A stretch of DNA of 64,000 bases from Actinokineospora alba (GCF_004362515.1 NZ_SNXU01000001.1:4464001-4528000); one strand, 5' to 3'. Numbered from the stretch's first letter, positions 49,956 through 58,277 are shown. The notes: a model not told the origin generated them from the sequence alone. Translations and numbers: made by a program.

Positions 49956-50537
49956 TCAGTTTGCTCCGCTCACGGCCGCGCGCACGGCGAGATTGAGCCG
50001 GAGCACGTCGACGGCGGAGAACCATCCGGTCGTGTGCTCCCGGATCAGCCCGCGGACCGTCTCGATCGGCACCCCGCTCTCCCGCGCCACCCGCGGGGCC
50101 TGCAGCTCGGCGTAGGCCGGGCTGATGTGCGGGTCGAGCCCGGACGCCGACGCGGTCACCGCGTCGGCGGGCACCTCGGCCGGGTCCACGCCCTCACGCC
50201 GGGCCACCGCGTCCCGGCGTTCGGCGACCGCGGCGAGCAGGCCCGCGTCGCCCGCGCCCTTGTTGGACGCCCCCGAGGTCGTGGTGTCGGCGATGGCCGT
50301 GGGCCGGGTGTGGAACCACGGGTCGTGCGCGGGGTCGCCCGCGACGAGGTCCACCCCGATCAGGTCGGAGCCGACCGCCCGGCCGTCGACGGACACCACC
50401 GAGCCCTCCGCGTGGTGGTGCAGGCCGGGCAGTCTGCTCACCAGCCACACGGACAGCGGATACAGCACCCCGGTGAGCACGGTCAGCACGAGCAGGACCC
50501 GCAGGCCCGCCGTGGTCTGGCGGAGAAACGAGGTCAT
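49956..50537 (-). CDS. kdpC: KdpC subunit
   Basis: The 193-residue subunit has one N-terminal membrane helix (LLVLTVLTGVLYPLSVWLVS) and the KdpC signatures WFHTRPTAI, SGASNKG, DPAEVPADAVTASASGLDPH and ISPAYAELQAPRVA. It stabilises the complex and aids K+ or ATP binding. The start ATG 50537 lies 4 bp after the kdpB stop; longer frames are possible but unneeded. Confidence 0.96.
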   Translation of the reverse strand: MTSFLRQTTAGLRVLLVLTVLTGVLYPLSVWLVSRLPGLHHHAEGSVVSVDGRAVGSDLIGVDLVAGDPAHDPWFHTRPTAIADTTTSGASNKGAGDAGLLAAVAERRDAVARREGVDPAEVPADAVTASASGLDPHISPAYAELQAPRVARESGVPIETVRGLIREHTTGWFSAVDVLRLNLAVRAAVSGAN

Positions 50538-50541
50538 CGGG

Positions 50542-52596
50542 TCATCCAATCCCGGGGAGGTGACGGACAAGCAGGTCGATCAGCCAGATGCCGAGGAACG
50601 GCGTCGCCACCCCGCCGAGCCCGTAGACCAGCAGGTTGCGCCGCAGCAGCGCCGACGCTCCGCCGGGCCGGTAGCGGACTCCCTTGAGTGCCAATGGGAT
50701 CAGCGCGACGATGACCAGCGCGTTGAAGATCACCGCGGACAGGATCGCCGATTTCGGCGTGGCCAGGCCCATGACGTTCAGCTTGTCGAGCGCCGGATAG
50801 ATCGCCGCGAACATCGCGGGCAGGATCGCGAAGTACTTGGCCAGGTCGTTGGCCAGGCTGAACGTCGTCAGCGCGCCGCGGGTGATCAGCAGCTGCTTGC
50901 CGATCGCCACGATCTCGATGAGCTTGGTCGGGTCGGAGTCCAGGTCGACCATGTTCCCGGCCTCTTTGGCCGCCGCCGTCCCGGTGTTCATCGCGACCCC
51001 GACGTCGGCCTGGGCGAGCGCGGGCGCGTCGTTGGTGCCGTCGCCGGTCATCGCGACGAGCCTGCCGCCCTCCTGCTCGGCCCGGATCAGCGCGAGCTTG
51101 TCCTCCGGCTTGGCCTCGGCGAGGTAGTCGTCGACCCCGGCGTCCATCGCGATCGCCTTGGCCGTCAAGGGATTGTCGCCGGTGATCATCACCGTCTTGA
51201 TCCCCATGGCGCGCAGTTCGGCGAACCGTTCCCGCATCCCCGGCTTGACCACATCGGACAGTCGAATGACCCCGCGCACCACCGCGACACCGTTCGACAG
51301 CTCCGCGCAGACCAGGGGAGTGGCGCCCTCGGCCGCGATCCGGTCGGTGATCGCGCCGACCTCGTCGGGCACTTCGCCGCCGTGGGCGCGCACCCAGTCG
51401 GTGACCGCGCTCGCCGCGCCCTTGCGGATCGACACACCGTCGAAGTCGACGCCGCTCATCCGGGTCTGCGCGCTGAACGGGATGAACTCCGCGTTCGCGA
51501 TGGCTGTGCCACCAGGGCACAGGTCGACGATGCTGCGGCCTTCGGGCGTCTCGTCGGCCACGCTGGACAGCCGGGCGGCCGCGGCCAGCTCGTCCACTGT
51601 GGACCCGCCGACCGCGATGAGTTCGGTCGCCCGGCGATTGCCGAAGGTGACGGTGCCGGTCTTGTCCAGCAGCAGCGTGCTCACATCGCCCGCCGCCTCG
51701 ACCGCCCGGCCGGACGTGGCGAGCACGTTGCGCTGCACGAGCCGGTCCATCCCGGCGATGCCGATCGCCGAGAGCAGCGCGCCGATCGTCGTCGGGATCA
51801 GGCAGACAAGCAGCGCGACCAGCACCGCGACGGACTGCGGTGCCCCGGAGTGGATCGACATCGGCTGCAGCGCGGTGACCGCGAGCAGGAAGATGATCGT
51901 GAGCGTGGACAGCAGGATGGTCAGCGCGATCTCGTTGGGGGTCTTCTGCCGCTGGGCGCCTTCCACCAACGCGATCATACGATCCACAAAGGACTCGCCG
52001 GGCTTGGTGGTGATCCGCACGACGATGCGGTCCGAGAGCACGGTCGTGCCGCCGGTGACCGCCGTCAGGTCACCGCCCGATTCCCGGATGACCGGCGCGG
52101 ACTCCCCGGTGATGGCCGACTCGTCGACGGTCGCGATGCCCTCGACGACGTCGCCGTCGCCCGGGATCACCTCGCCCGCCTCGACCACGACCAGGTCGCC
52201 GACCACGAGTTCGGCCCCGGGAACGGATTCCTCACGGCCGTCACGGAGTCGACGGGCCACGGTCTCCCGCTTGGCCCGGCGCAGCGTCTCCGCCTGCGCC
52301 CGGCCCCGCCCCTCGGCCACCGCCTCCGCGAGGTTGGCGAACAGCACGGTGAACCACAGCCAGCAGGCCAGGGCCACGGTGAACACGCTGGGCTCGGTGA
52401 CCGCGAAGACCGTGACCAGCACCGATCCGACCCAGACGACGAACATGACCGGGTTGCGCGCCTGGTGCCTCGGGTCGAGCTTGCGCAGCGCGTCCGGGAC
52501 CGACGTGAGGAGTTGCCGCGGACTGAACACACCCGCGGCGGTCCTGCGCGCGTGGTGGTGTTGCACCTCTACCGATTCTTCGATGAGGGTGCTCAT
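50542..52596 (-). CDS. kdpB: KdpB, P-type ATPase catalytic subunit
   Basis: The 684-residue protein has the phosphorylation site LLLDKTGTVTFGNR, TGES in AITGESAPVIRES, the hinge TGDGTNDAPALAQADVGVAM, and the transmembrane ion-coupling helices. It energises K+ uptake through KdpA. GGAGG stands 7 bases before ATG 52596, which overlaps the kdpA stop as ATGA. A long opposite-strand open frame over this gene is spurious. Confidence 0.97.
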   Translation of the reverse strand: MSTLIEESVEVQHHHARRTAAGVFSPRQLLTSVPDALRKLDPRHQARNPVMFVVWVGSVLVTVFAVTEPSVFTVALACWLWFTVLFANLAEAVAEGRGRAQAETLRRAKRETVARRLRDGREESVPGAELVVGDLVVVEAGEVIPGDGDVVEGIATVDESAITGESAPVIRESGGDLTAVTGGTTVLSDRIVVRITTKPGESFVDRMIALVEGAQRQKTPNEIALTILLSTLTIIFLLAVTALQPMSIHSGAPQSVAVLVALLVCLIPTTIGALLSAIGIAGMDRLVQRNVLATSGRAVEAAGDVSTLLLDKTGTVTFGNRRATELIAVGGSTVDELAAAARLSSVADETPEGRSIVDLCPGGTAIANAEFIPFSAQTRMSGVDFDGVSIRKGAASAVTDWVRAHGGEVPDEVGAITDRIAAEGATPLVCAELSNGVAVVRGVIRLSDVVKPGMRERFAELRAMGIKTVMITGDNPLTAKAIAMDAGVDDYLAEAKPEDKLALIRAEQEGGRLVAMTGDGTNDAPALAQADVGVAMNTGTAAAKEAGNMVDLDSDPTKLIEIVAIGKQLLITRGALTTFSLANDLAKYFAILPAMFAAIYPALDKLNVMGLATPKSAILSAVIFNALVIVALIPLALKGVRYRPGGASALLRRNLLVYGLGGVATPFLGIWLIDLLVRHLPGIG

Positions 52597-54254
52597 GCCA
52601 GTGCCTCCGCGATGGGGCCCAGCGCCAGCGCCGGGACGAAAGAGAGCGCCGCGACCAGCACGACCGTGCCGCTGAGCAGGCCGACGAACAGCGGTCCCGT
52701 GGTGGGCAGTGTGCCCGCTGTCGACGGGGTCTTGCGTTGCGCGGCAAGGGAACCGGCGAGGCAGAGCACGGCGATGATCGGGATGAACCGGCCGAACAGC
52801 ATGCACAGGCCCAAAGTCGACTGGAACCAGTCGCTGGTCACGGTGATCCCGGCGAACGCGCTGCCGTTGTTGTTCGACGCCGACGCGTAGGCGTAGAGGA
52901 TCTCCGAGAGCCCGTGCGCGCCGGAGTTGTTCAGCGCGGCGGCCGTTCCCGGGTGCACGGCGGCGATCCCGGCCCCGACCAGCAGCACGGTCGGCATGGC
53001 CAGCAACACGATCGCGGCGGCCGTCACCTCGCGACGGCCGAGTTTCTTGCCCAGATACTCCGGCGTGCGGCCGACCATCAGCCCGGCGAGGAACACGGCG
53101 ATGATCGCCATCACCAGGATGCTGTACATCCCGGTCCCCACACCGCCCGGCGTCACCTCGCCGAACAGCATGTTCACCATCGCCGCGCCGCCGCCCAGGC
53201 CGCTGAGGCTGTCGTGCGCCGCGTTCACCGCGCCGGTCGACGTCCCGGTGGTGCTGTTGGCGAACAGCGCCGACCCGGCGATGCCGAAGCGGACCTCCTT
53301 GCCCTCGGTGGACGCGCCCGCGAGCAGGGCGGCCGGGCCGTTCGGGTGTGTCTCGGCCCACCAGAGGACCGCGAGCATGCCCGACCAGATCGTCCCCATC
53401 ACCGCGAGCAGCGCGGTGCCCTGGCGGCGGTCGCCGACGAGGGTGCCGAAGGTGCGGGTCAGCGACACGGGAATGACCAGCAGCAGGAAGATCTCCAGGA
53501 GGTTGGACCAGGCGTTGGGGTTCTCGAACGGGTGCGCGGAGTTCGCGTTGAAGATGCCGCCGCCGTTGGTGCCCAGCTCTTTGATCGCCTCCTGGCTCGC
53601 GGCCGGGGCGAGCGCGCTGGTGTGCGCGGTGCCGTCCAGGGCGGTGTAGTCCACACCGGACCGCAGGCTCATCACCACGCCCAGCGCGACCAGCACGATC
53701 GCGAACACGAACGACAGTGGCAGCAGGCCGCGGACGACGCCGCGAACCAGGTCGACCCAGAAGTTGCCCAGCCGGTCGGTGCGCGAGCGGGTGAACCCGC
53801 GGATCAGCGCGATCGCCACCGCCAGGCCGACCGCGGCGGAGACGAAGTTCTGCACGGTCAGTCCGACCAACTGCACGGAGTGGCCGAGGACGGTCTCCGG
53901 GACGTAGGACTGCCAGTTCGTGTTGGTCACGAAGCTGACCGCGGTGTTGAACGCCATCGACGGCTCCACCGCGCCGCGTCCGAAGTCGAACGGGAGCACC
54001 GGCTGGAGGCGTTGCAGCACATACACAAACACGATCGAGACGAAGGAGAATCCGAGGACGGCCCGGGCGTAGCCGCCCCAGTTCTGCTCGGAACCGGGAT
54101 CGATCCGGGCGGCGGCGTAGATCCCGCGTTCCACCCGGAGGTGACGGTCGCTGGTGAACACGCGCGCCAGGTGGTCGCCGAGCGGTTTGTAGGCGGCGGC
54201 GAGTGCCAGGACCAGCACACCGATCTGCAAGAGGCCCGCGGTGGTGTCGGTCAT
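52593..54254 (-). CDS. kdpA: KdpA, potassium-binding and translocating subunit
   Basis: The 553-residue membrane protein has the KdpA filter-like segments: SFVTNTNWQSY, LGTNGGGIFNANSAHPFENP, GIAGSALFANSTTGTSTGAV and SASNNNGSAFAGI. It is related to K+ channels and holds the selectivity site of the complex. It starts one base after kdpF and is coupled to kdpB. Confidence 0.97.
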   Translation of the reverse strand: MTDTTAGLLQIGVLVLALAAAYKPLGDHLARVFTSDRHLRVERGIYAAARIDPGSEQNWGGYARAVLGFSFVSIVFVYVLQRLQPVLPFDFGRGAVEPSMAFNTAVSFVTNTNWQSYVPETVLGHSVQLVGLTVQNFVSAAVGLAVAIALIRGFTRSRTDRLGNFWVDLVRGVVRGLLPLSFVFAIVLVALGVVMSLRSGVDYTALDGTAHTSALAPAASQEAIKELGTNGGGIFNANSAHPFENPNAWSNLLEIFLLLVIPVSLTRTFGTLVGDRRQGTALLAVMGTIWSGMLAVLWWAETHPNGPAALLAGASTEGKEVRFGIAGSALFANSTTGTSTGAVNAAHDSLSGLGGGAAMVNMLFGEVTPGGVGTGMYSILVMAIIAVFLAGLMVGRTPEYLGKKLGRREVTAAAIVLLAMPTVLLVGAGIAAVHPGTAAALNNSGAHGLSEILYAYASASNNNGSAFAGITVTSDWFQSTLGLCMLFGRFIPIIAVLCLAGSLAAQRKTPSTAGTLPTTGPLFVGLLSGTVVLVAALSFVPALALGPIAEALA

Positions 54255-54349
54255 CAGAACCGGTCCGGGTGGATCAGCGCGACGAACAGGTAGCCGATCA
54301 GCAGGAGGGCGAGCACGCCGCCGACGGCGTTCGCGAGGACGTCGCTCAC
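54254..54349 (-). CDS. kdpF: KdpF small subunit, 31 aa
   Basis: The peptide MSDVLANAVGGVLALLLIGY is followed by LFVALIHPDRF, a single membrane helix with the KdpF ending. It stabilises the KdpABC complex. GGAG lies 5 bases upstream of GTG 54349. Its stop overlaps the kdpA start by one base. Confidence 0.9.
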   Translation of the reverse strand: MSDVLANAVGGVLALLLIGYLFVALIHPDRF

Positions 54350-54429
54350 CCGCGCTCCAGCCCGCGGAGAATGACCGTGAGGACCGCGAAACCGGCGATC
54401 AGCAGTAAGAGGTAGGCCGTATCGGCCAT
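54346..54429 (-). CDS. 27-residue membrane microprotein leading the kdp operon
   Basis: The peptide is MADTAYLLLLIAGFAVLTVI plus LRGLERG: one membrane helix with a short basic end. GGAGAGA is 7 bases before ATG 54429, and the stop overlaps the kdpF start as GTGA. Comparable tiny proteins precede kdpF in other actinobacteria and are usually left unannotated. It is probably a second small subunit or regulator of the Kdp complex, by position only. Confidence 0.72.
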   Translation of the reverse strand: MADTAYLLLLIAGFAVLTVILRGLERG

Positions 54430-54482
54430 CGACGACTCTCTCCAGGCGGGGCCACCGCCTGTGGCGGCCCGGGCATCGCCAT
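54399..54482 (-). CDS. Possible proline-rich leader peptide (uORF) before the kdp genes
   Basis: An ATG at 54482 (or 54476, which has AGG 6 bases upstream) opens MAMPGPPQAVAPPGESRRWP and ends at 54399, overlapping the start of the 27-residue microprotein in another frame. It has Pro-Pro pairs that slow ribosomes. Proline-rich leaders regulate ion transporters in other bacteria (for example mgtCBR), so attenuation is conceivable. Only position and composition support this. Confidence 0.3.
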   Translation of the reverse strand: MAMPGPPQAVAPPGESRRWPIRPTSYC

Positions 54483-54547
54483 CCTGCGGCGGTGCTCCGC
54501 CTGCTTGAGTGCCGCTGACGACGTCCTGACGGGTCGCCCGCCAATCC

Positions 54548-55750
54548 TTACGCGTCCTTGATGGCCGAAGGCGCTGTCGCCAGCGCGAGCAGGGCACCCG
54601 CCAGGGTGATCGCGCCGAGGATCAGGAACGCCGTGGAGTAGCCGCCGACCGCCTCGGCGAGTGCCGCGCCCGCGAACGGGGCCAGGGCGGTGCTGACCGT
54701 CAGCGGCGCCGACAGCACCCCGCTGAGCCTGCCGTAGTGCGCCGAGCCCCACCGGTCGCTGACCGCGGTGGCCTTGATCAGGGTGAACACGCCGCGGGCG
54801 ACACCGGCGAGCACCGCGGCGACGATCAGCGCGGTCACCGTGGTCAGGACACCGAGCACGGCTGTGGTGACCGCCATCGCCGCGAGGATCACCGCGGTGC
54901 GCGACCGCGGTGTGGTGTGCCGGGCGAGCACGCCGTAGCCGAGCCTGCCCGCCACCTGCCCGGCGCCGCCGAGCCCGAGGGCCATCGCCGCGGTGGCCGT
55001 GTCGATGCCGCGTTCGGCCAGCAGCGGGATCAGGTTGATCACGACCGCGGACGTCGCGAACGCGGCGACGCTGAACGCGATGGTCAGGACGACGAACTCG
55101 CGGCTGCGGCTGATCCGGCCGGGGTCGGAGTGCTGCGGTCGGGCCCGCGGTCGCGGGGGCCACGGCAGGCTCAGGCCGAACCAGTGACCGGGAATGGTGA
55201 TCGCGCCGAGGATCGCGGCCAGCACCAGGTACGTCGCGCGCCAATCCAGGGACTCGGCCAGCAGGGCGGTCAGGGGCGCGAAGACCGTGCTGGCCAGGCC
55301 GCCGACCAGGGTCAGGATGGTGAGCGCCCGCACGCGGCCCGGCCCGTGCCAGCGGGTCACGGCGGAGAAGGCGGGCGCGTAGAGCGTCGCGCCCATCGCC
55401 ACGCCCGCCACCGACCACGCCGCGATGAACCACCCGAGACCCGGCGCCGCCGACACCGCCACCAGCGAGACGACCGCGAGTACGGAACCCGCGGTCATCA
55501 CCCCCCGTGGGCCGTGGTGGTCGAGCCAACGGCCGATCGGCACCCCCGCGCCCGCGGCCACCAGCTGGCTCGCCGAGAGCGCCGCGATGATCCCCGTGGT
55601 CGACCAGCCGGTGTCGGCGGCGATGTCGCCCGCCAGCACCGGCAGGGCGTAGAAGAGCACGCCCCAGCTGGTGATCACGGTGGCGCACAAGGTGACCAGC
55701 ACCCGGCGGAGACCCGCTGGGGCCTCCGCCGGGGTGACCGCTGTCTTCAC
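54548..55750 (-). CDS. MFS transporter in the second arsenic-type unit
   Basis: The 400-residue protein has twelve helices and MFS loop residues (GVPIGRWLDHHGPRGVMTAG). It starts one base after the flavoprotein stop, so they are an operon. In arsenic gene clusters of actinobacteria an MFS exporter is often paired with such a flavoprotein. The operators upstream of the pair carry the same half-sites as the arsR locus at 14 kb. Transport of an arsenical is inference. Confidence 0.88.
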   Translation of the reverse strand: MKTAVTPAEAPAGLRRVLVTLCATVITSWGVLFYALPVLAGDIAADTGWSTTGIIAALSASQLVAAGAGVPIGRWLDHHGPRGVMTAGSVLAVVSLVAVSAAPGLGWFIAAWSVAGVAMGATLYAPAFSAVTRWHGPGRVRALTILTLVGGLASTVFAPLTALLAESLDWRATYLVLAAILGAITIPGHWFGLSLPWPPRPRARPQHSDPGRISRSREFVVLTIAFSVAAFATSAVVINLIPLLAERGIDTATAAMALGLGGAGQVAGRLGYGVLARHTTPRSRTAVILAAMAVTTAVLGVLTTVTALIVAAVLAGVARGVFTLIKATAVSDRWGSAHYGRLSGVLSAPLTVSTALAPFAGAALAEAVGGYSTAFLILGAITLAGALLALATAPSAIKDA

Positions 55751-55751
55751 C

Positions 55752-57083
55752 TCAGCGCGCGGCGGGCGCGGCGAGGGTCAGCGACTCGACCGCGGGCGGG
55801 GCGCAACAGCCGCCACCCGAGGCCTCCGCCGGCGCGTCGTCGAACAGGCCCGCGCCACCGCACACCCCGGTCTCGGGCAGCACCAGCTCCACCCGCTCGG
55901 CCGCCTCGCGGTCGCCCGCGAGTTCGGCGGCGATCGAGCGGACCTGCTCGAAACCGGTCAGCGCGAGGAACGTCGGCGCCCGGCCGTAGGCCTTCATGCC
56001 CGCGAGGAACACGTTCGGCTCCGGGTGCGACAGCTCCTTGGCGCCGTGCGGGTACACGGTTCCGCAGGAGTGCGCGTTCGGGTCGATCAGCGGGGCCAGC
56101 GCGACCGGCGCCTGCAGCGTCGGGTCGAGGTCGAGGCGGACCTCCGAGAGCCAGGTCAGGTCCGGGCGGAATCCGGCCAGCACCACGACCTCGTCGACAG
56201 CCTCGACGGTCTCGCCTGCGGCGGACACGAGGGTCAGCTTGCCGTCCTCGGCCCGGTCGACCCGCTCGACGCGGAACCCGGTGACGACCGAGATGTGCCC
56301 GGACTCCACCGCCGCCTTCGCCCGCAGGCCCAGCGCGCCGCGGGCGGGGAGCTGGTCGGAGTCGCCGCCGCCGAACACCGTGCCCGTCGCGCCTCGGCGC
56401 AGCACCCAGGTGATCTTCGTCGACGGCTCCCGCTCGGCGAGACCGGCGAGGACGACCAGCGCGGTGAGCGCGGAGTGCCCGCTGCCCGCGACGGCGATGT
56501 GCTTGCCCGCCAGACGTTCGCTCTCCTCGGTCAGGTTCGGCACCCGGTAGCTGATGCGGTCGGCCGCGGCCGGCTCACCGATCGCGGGGAGGCCGTCGCC
56601 GCCCAGCGGGTTCGGCGTGCCCCAGGTGCCGGAGGCGTCGATCAGCGCCTGAGCGGTGACCCGCTCCTCGCGGCCCTCGGCCGTGCGGACGTGCACGGTC
56701 AGCGGCTCGCTGTCCCGCCCGGCGTCGACGACCCGGTCGCGTCCCCGGCGGGCCGCGCCGACGACCTCGGCGTTGAACCGGACACGGTCGCCCAGGGCCT
56801 CGGCCAGCGGGGCGAGGTACAGCGCGGCCCACTCGGCGCCGGTCGGGTACGCCTCGACGTCCGGGTGCGTCCAGCCGCGCGGCTCCAGGAGTCTGCGGGC
56901 GGCGGGGGCGACCAGTTCGGCCCAGCGGGAGAACAGGCGCACGTGGTTCCACTCGGCCACCGCGGCCCCGGCCCGGTCGCCGCGCTCGAGCACCAGCGGG
57001 GTCAGGCCGCGCTCCAGGAGTTCGGCTGCCGCCGCCAGGCCCACGGGTCCGGCCCCCACCACCACGACTGGAAGGTCAGTCAT
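55752..57083 (-). CDS. FAD-dependent oxidoreductase, ArsO-like flavoprotein
   Basis: The 443-residue protein has an FAD-binding GAGPVGLAAAAELLERG near the N-terminus (residues 8-24), a second nucleotide-binding motif VAGSGHSALTALVVLAGL, and a flavin-containing-monooxygenase-like middle (EWNHVRLFSRW). The C-terminus ends in a Cys-rich tail (ETGVCGGAGLFDD, SGGGCCAPP) unusual for the family and suited to thiophilic metalloid binding. Flavoproteins of this type occur in arsenic clusters (ArsO). The start ATG 57083 has GAGG 8 bases upstream. Three ArsR-like operators lie 16-91 bp upstream. The reaction is unknown. Confidence 0.87.
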   Translation of the reverse strand: MTDLPVVVVGAGPVGLAAAAELLERGLTPLVLERGDRAGAAVAEWNHVRLFSRWAELVAPAARRLLEPRGWTHPDVEAYPTGAEWAALYLAPLAEALGDRVRFNAEVVGAARRGRDRVVDAGRDSEPLTVHVRTAEGREERVTAQALIDASGTWGTPNPLGGDGLPAIGEPAAADRISYRVPNLTEESERLAGKHIAVAGSGHSALTALVVLAGLAEREPSTKITWVLRRGATGTVFGGGDSDQLPARGALGLRAKAAVESGHISVVTGFRVERVDRAEDGKLTLVSAAGETVEAVDEVVVLAGFRPDLTWLSEVRLDLDPTLQAPVALAPLIDPNAHSCGTVYPHGAKELSHPEPNVFLAGMKAYGRAPTFLALTGFEQVRSIAAELAGDREAAERVELVLPETGVCGGAGLFDDAPAEASGGGCCAPPAVESLTLAAPAAR

Positions 57084-57098
57084 CGTCCAAACCTCTTT

Positions 57099-57174
57099 CA
57101 TCGACGCTGTTCGATGTAACGAGGACGAATGTATCGACTCCTGTCGATTAACGCAACCATCGATATCCGTCGAT
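57099..57174. promoter_or_regulatory. Three tandem ArsR-like operators
   Basis: CATCGACGCTGTTCGATG (57099-57116), ATCGACTCCTGTCGAT (57133-57148) and ATCGATATCCGTCGAT (57159-57174) are three inverted repeats built from the same ATCGAC/GTCGAT half-site. They precede the flavoprotein start by 16 bp and resemble the half-sites at the arsR promoter at 14.1 kb. Confidence 0.72.
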
Positions 57175-57185
57175 ACTATTTCGCG

Positions 57186-57314
57186 CCCGCGAGTCGCCCC
57201 GCCAGGCAACTGAGTCGCCCCGCCAGGCGAACGAGTTCGACATTCGCGACTCGCGAATGTCGAACTCACTTGCCGGAAGGGGCGACTCGTTTGCCTGGCG
57301 GGGCGACTCGCGGG
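57186..57314. repeat. 129-bp nested palindromic element
   Basis: Outer arms of 24 bp (57186-57209 with 57291-57314) are perfectly complementary. Inside, GAGTCGCCCC (57212-57221) pairs with GGGGCGACTC (57279-57288). The centre is a perfect 17-bp repeat (57233-57249 with 57251-57267) around a single base. The motif AGTCGCCCCGCCAGGC occurs twice directly and again inverted. The element lies between the ars-type promoter and the 3' end of the CDF gene, where it can terminate the cmtR-CDF transcript. It is much larger than a usual terminator and may be a cruciform-forming or mobile-element relic. Confidence 0.9.
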
Positions 57315-57947
57315 TCAGCAGCAGTGGTTGCCGCGCCAGGCTTCGCGGCCTTCCTTGGCCGCGACGGCGGCGATGATCAGTGCGGCGAGCGGGTCCGCCC
57401 ACCACCAGCCCAGCGTGCTGTTGAGGACCAGCCCCACGAGCAGGACCGCCGACAGGTACGTGCACAGCAAGGTCTGCTTGGAGTCGGCCACCGCCGTGGC
57501 GGAGCCGAGTTCGCGCCCGGCGCGGCGCTGGGCGTAGGACAGGCCGGGCATGATCACCAGCGACGCGGCGGCGAGGGCGATGCCGACGGGGGAGTGGTCG
57601 GCGGCCTCCGCGCCCAGCAGCGCCCGGATGGACTCGACGGTCACATAGGCGGCCAGGACGAAGAACGACACCGCGATGATCCGCAGCGTCGCGCGTTCGC
57701 GGGTCTTGTGGTCCTTCGCGGAGAACTGCCAGGCCAGCGCGGTCGCGGAGGCGACCTCGATGACCGAGTCCAGGCCGAACCCGATCAGCGCGGTCGAGGA
57801 GGCGATGGTGCCCGCGGTGATCGCGATGATCGCCTCGACGACGTTGTAGCTGATGGTCGCGGCGACCAGAAGTCGGACCCGGCGGGTCAAGACCTGTTGG
57901 CGCTGCACGGTTGTCGCCGGCGCGGCGCAGCAGGCGCACTCGCTCAT
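57315..57947 (-). CDS. Cation diffusion facilitator in the cmtR unit
   Basis: The 210-residue transporter has six membrane helices and the CDF metal site pattern (SSTALIGFGLDSVIEV; STATAVADSKQTLLCTYLS with Asp). Its N-terminus has CACCAAP and its C-terminus ends in NHCC; these thiols are unusual and suited to soft metals. It lacks the cytoplasmic C-terminal domain of many CDFs. The ATG overlaps the cmtR stop, so it is made with the cadmium/lead sensor. Efflux of Cd or Zn is the likely role. Confidence 0.9.
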   Translation of the reverse strand: MSECACCAAPATTVQRQQVLTRRVRLLVAATISYNVVEAIIAITAGTIASSTALIGFGLDSVIEVASATALAWQFSAKDHKTRERATLRIIAVSFFVLAAYVTVESIRALLGAEAADHSPVGIALAAASLVIMPGLSYAQRRAGRELGSATAVADSKQTLLCTYLSAVLLVGLVLNSTLGWWWADPLAALIIAAVAAKEGREAWRGNHCC

Positions 57948-58261
57948 GACTCGTCCGCGCAGGCCGCGGGGTCGATGGCGAGCACGACGTCGACCAACTC
58001 GCGCAGGGCTCGCGCCAGGTGGGCGTCGGCGAGTTCGTAGCGGACCTGCCTGCCCTCGTAGGCGGCGACCACCAGCCCGCAGCCGCGCAGGCACGACAGG
58101 TGGTTGGACACGTTGGACCGGGTGAGTGCGAGTTCCTCGGCCAGTCGTGCCGGGTAGCCCGGTCCGTCGAGCAGGGACAGCAGGATCCGGCAGCGGGTCG
58201 GGTCGGCCAGCGCCCGGCCCAGTCGGGCGAGCGCGGACTCCCGGGTCTCACAGGTCAGCAT
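57944..58261 (-). CDS. cmtR: CmtR-type ArsR repressor (Cd/Pb sensing)
   Basis: The 105-residue protein begins MLTCETRESALARLGRALAD, nearly the same as CmtR of Mycobacterium tuberculosis, and has SNVSNHLSCLRGCGLVVA with the two alpha-4 cysteines, plus a C-terminal Cys in DPAACADES. In CmtR two alpha-4 Cys and one C-terminal Cys bind Cd or Pb and release DNA. A minus-strand TATAGT at 58269-58274 is the likely -10, giving an almost leaderless mRNA. It regulates the coupled CDF exporter instead of the P-type ATPase found in mycobacteria. Confidence 0.93.
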   Translation of the reverse strand: MLTCETRESALARLGRALADPTRCRILLSLLDGPGYPARLAEELALTRSNVSNHLSCLRGCGLVVAAYEGRQVRYELADAHLARALRELVDVVLAIDPAACADES

Positions 58262-58277
58262 TCGCGAAACTATACAG

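Noticed and set aside
50125..52890. 921-codon open frame on the + strand
   Set aside because: It is antisense to kdpC and kdpB, which are full length with all signature motifs.
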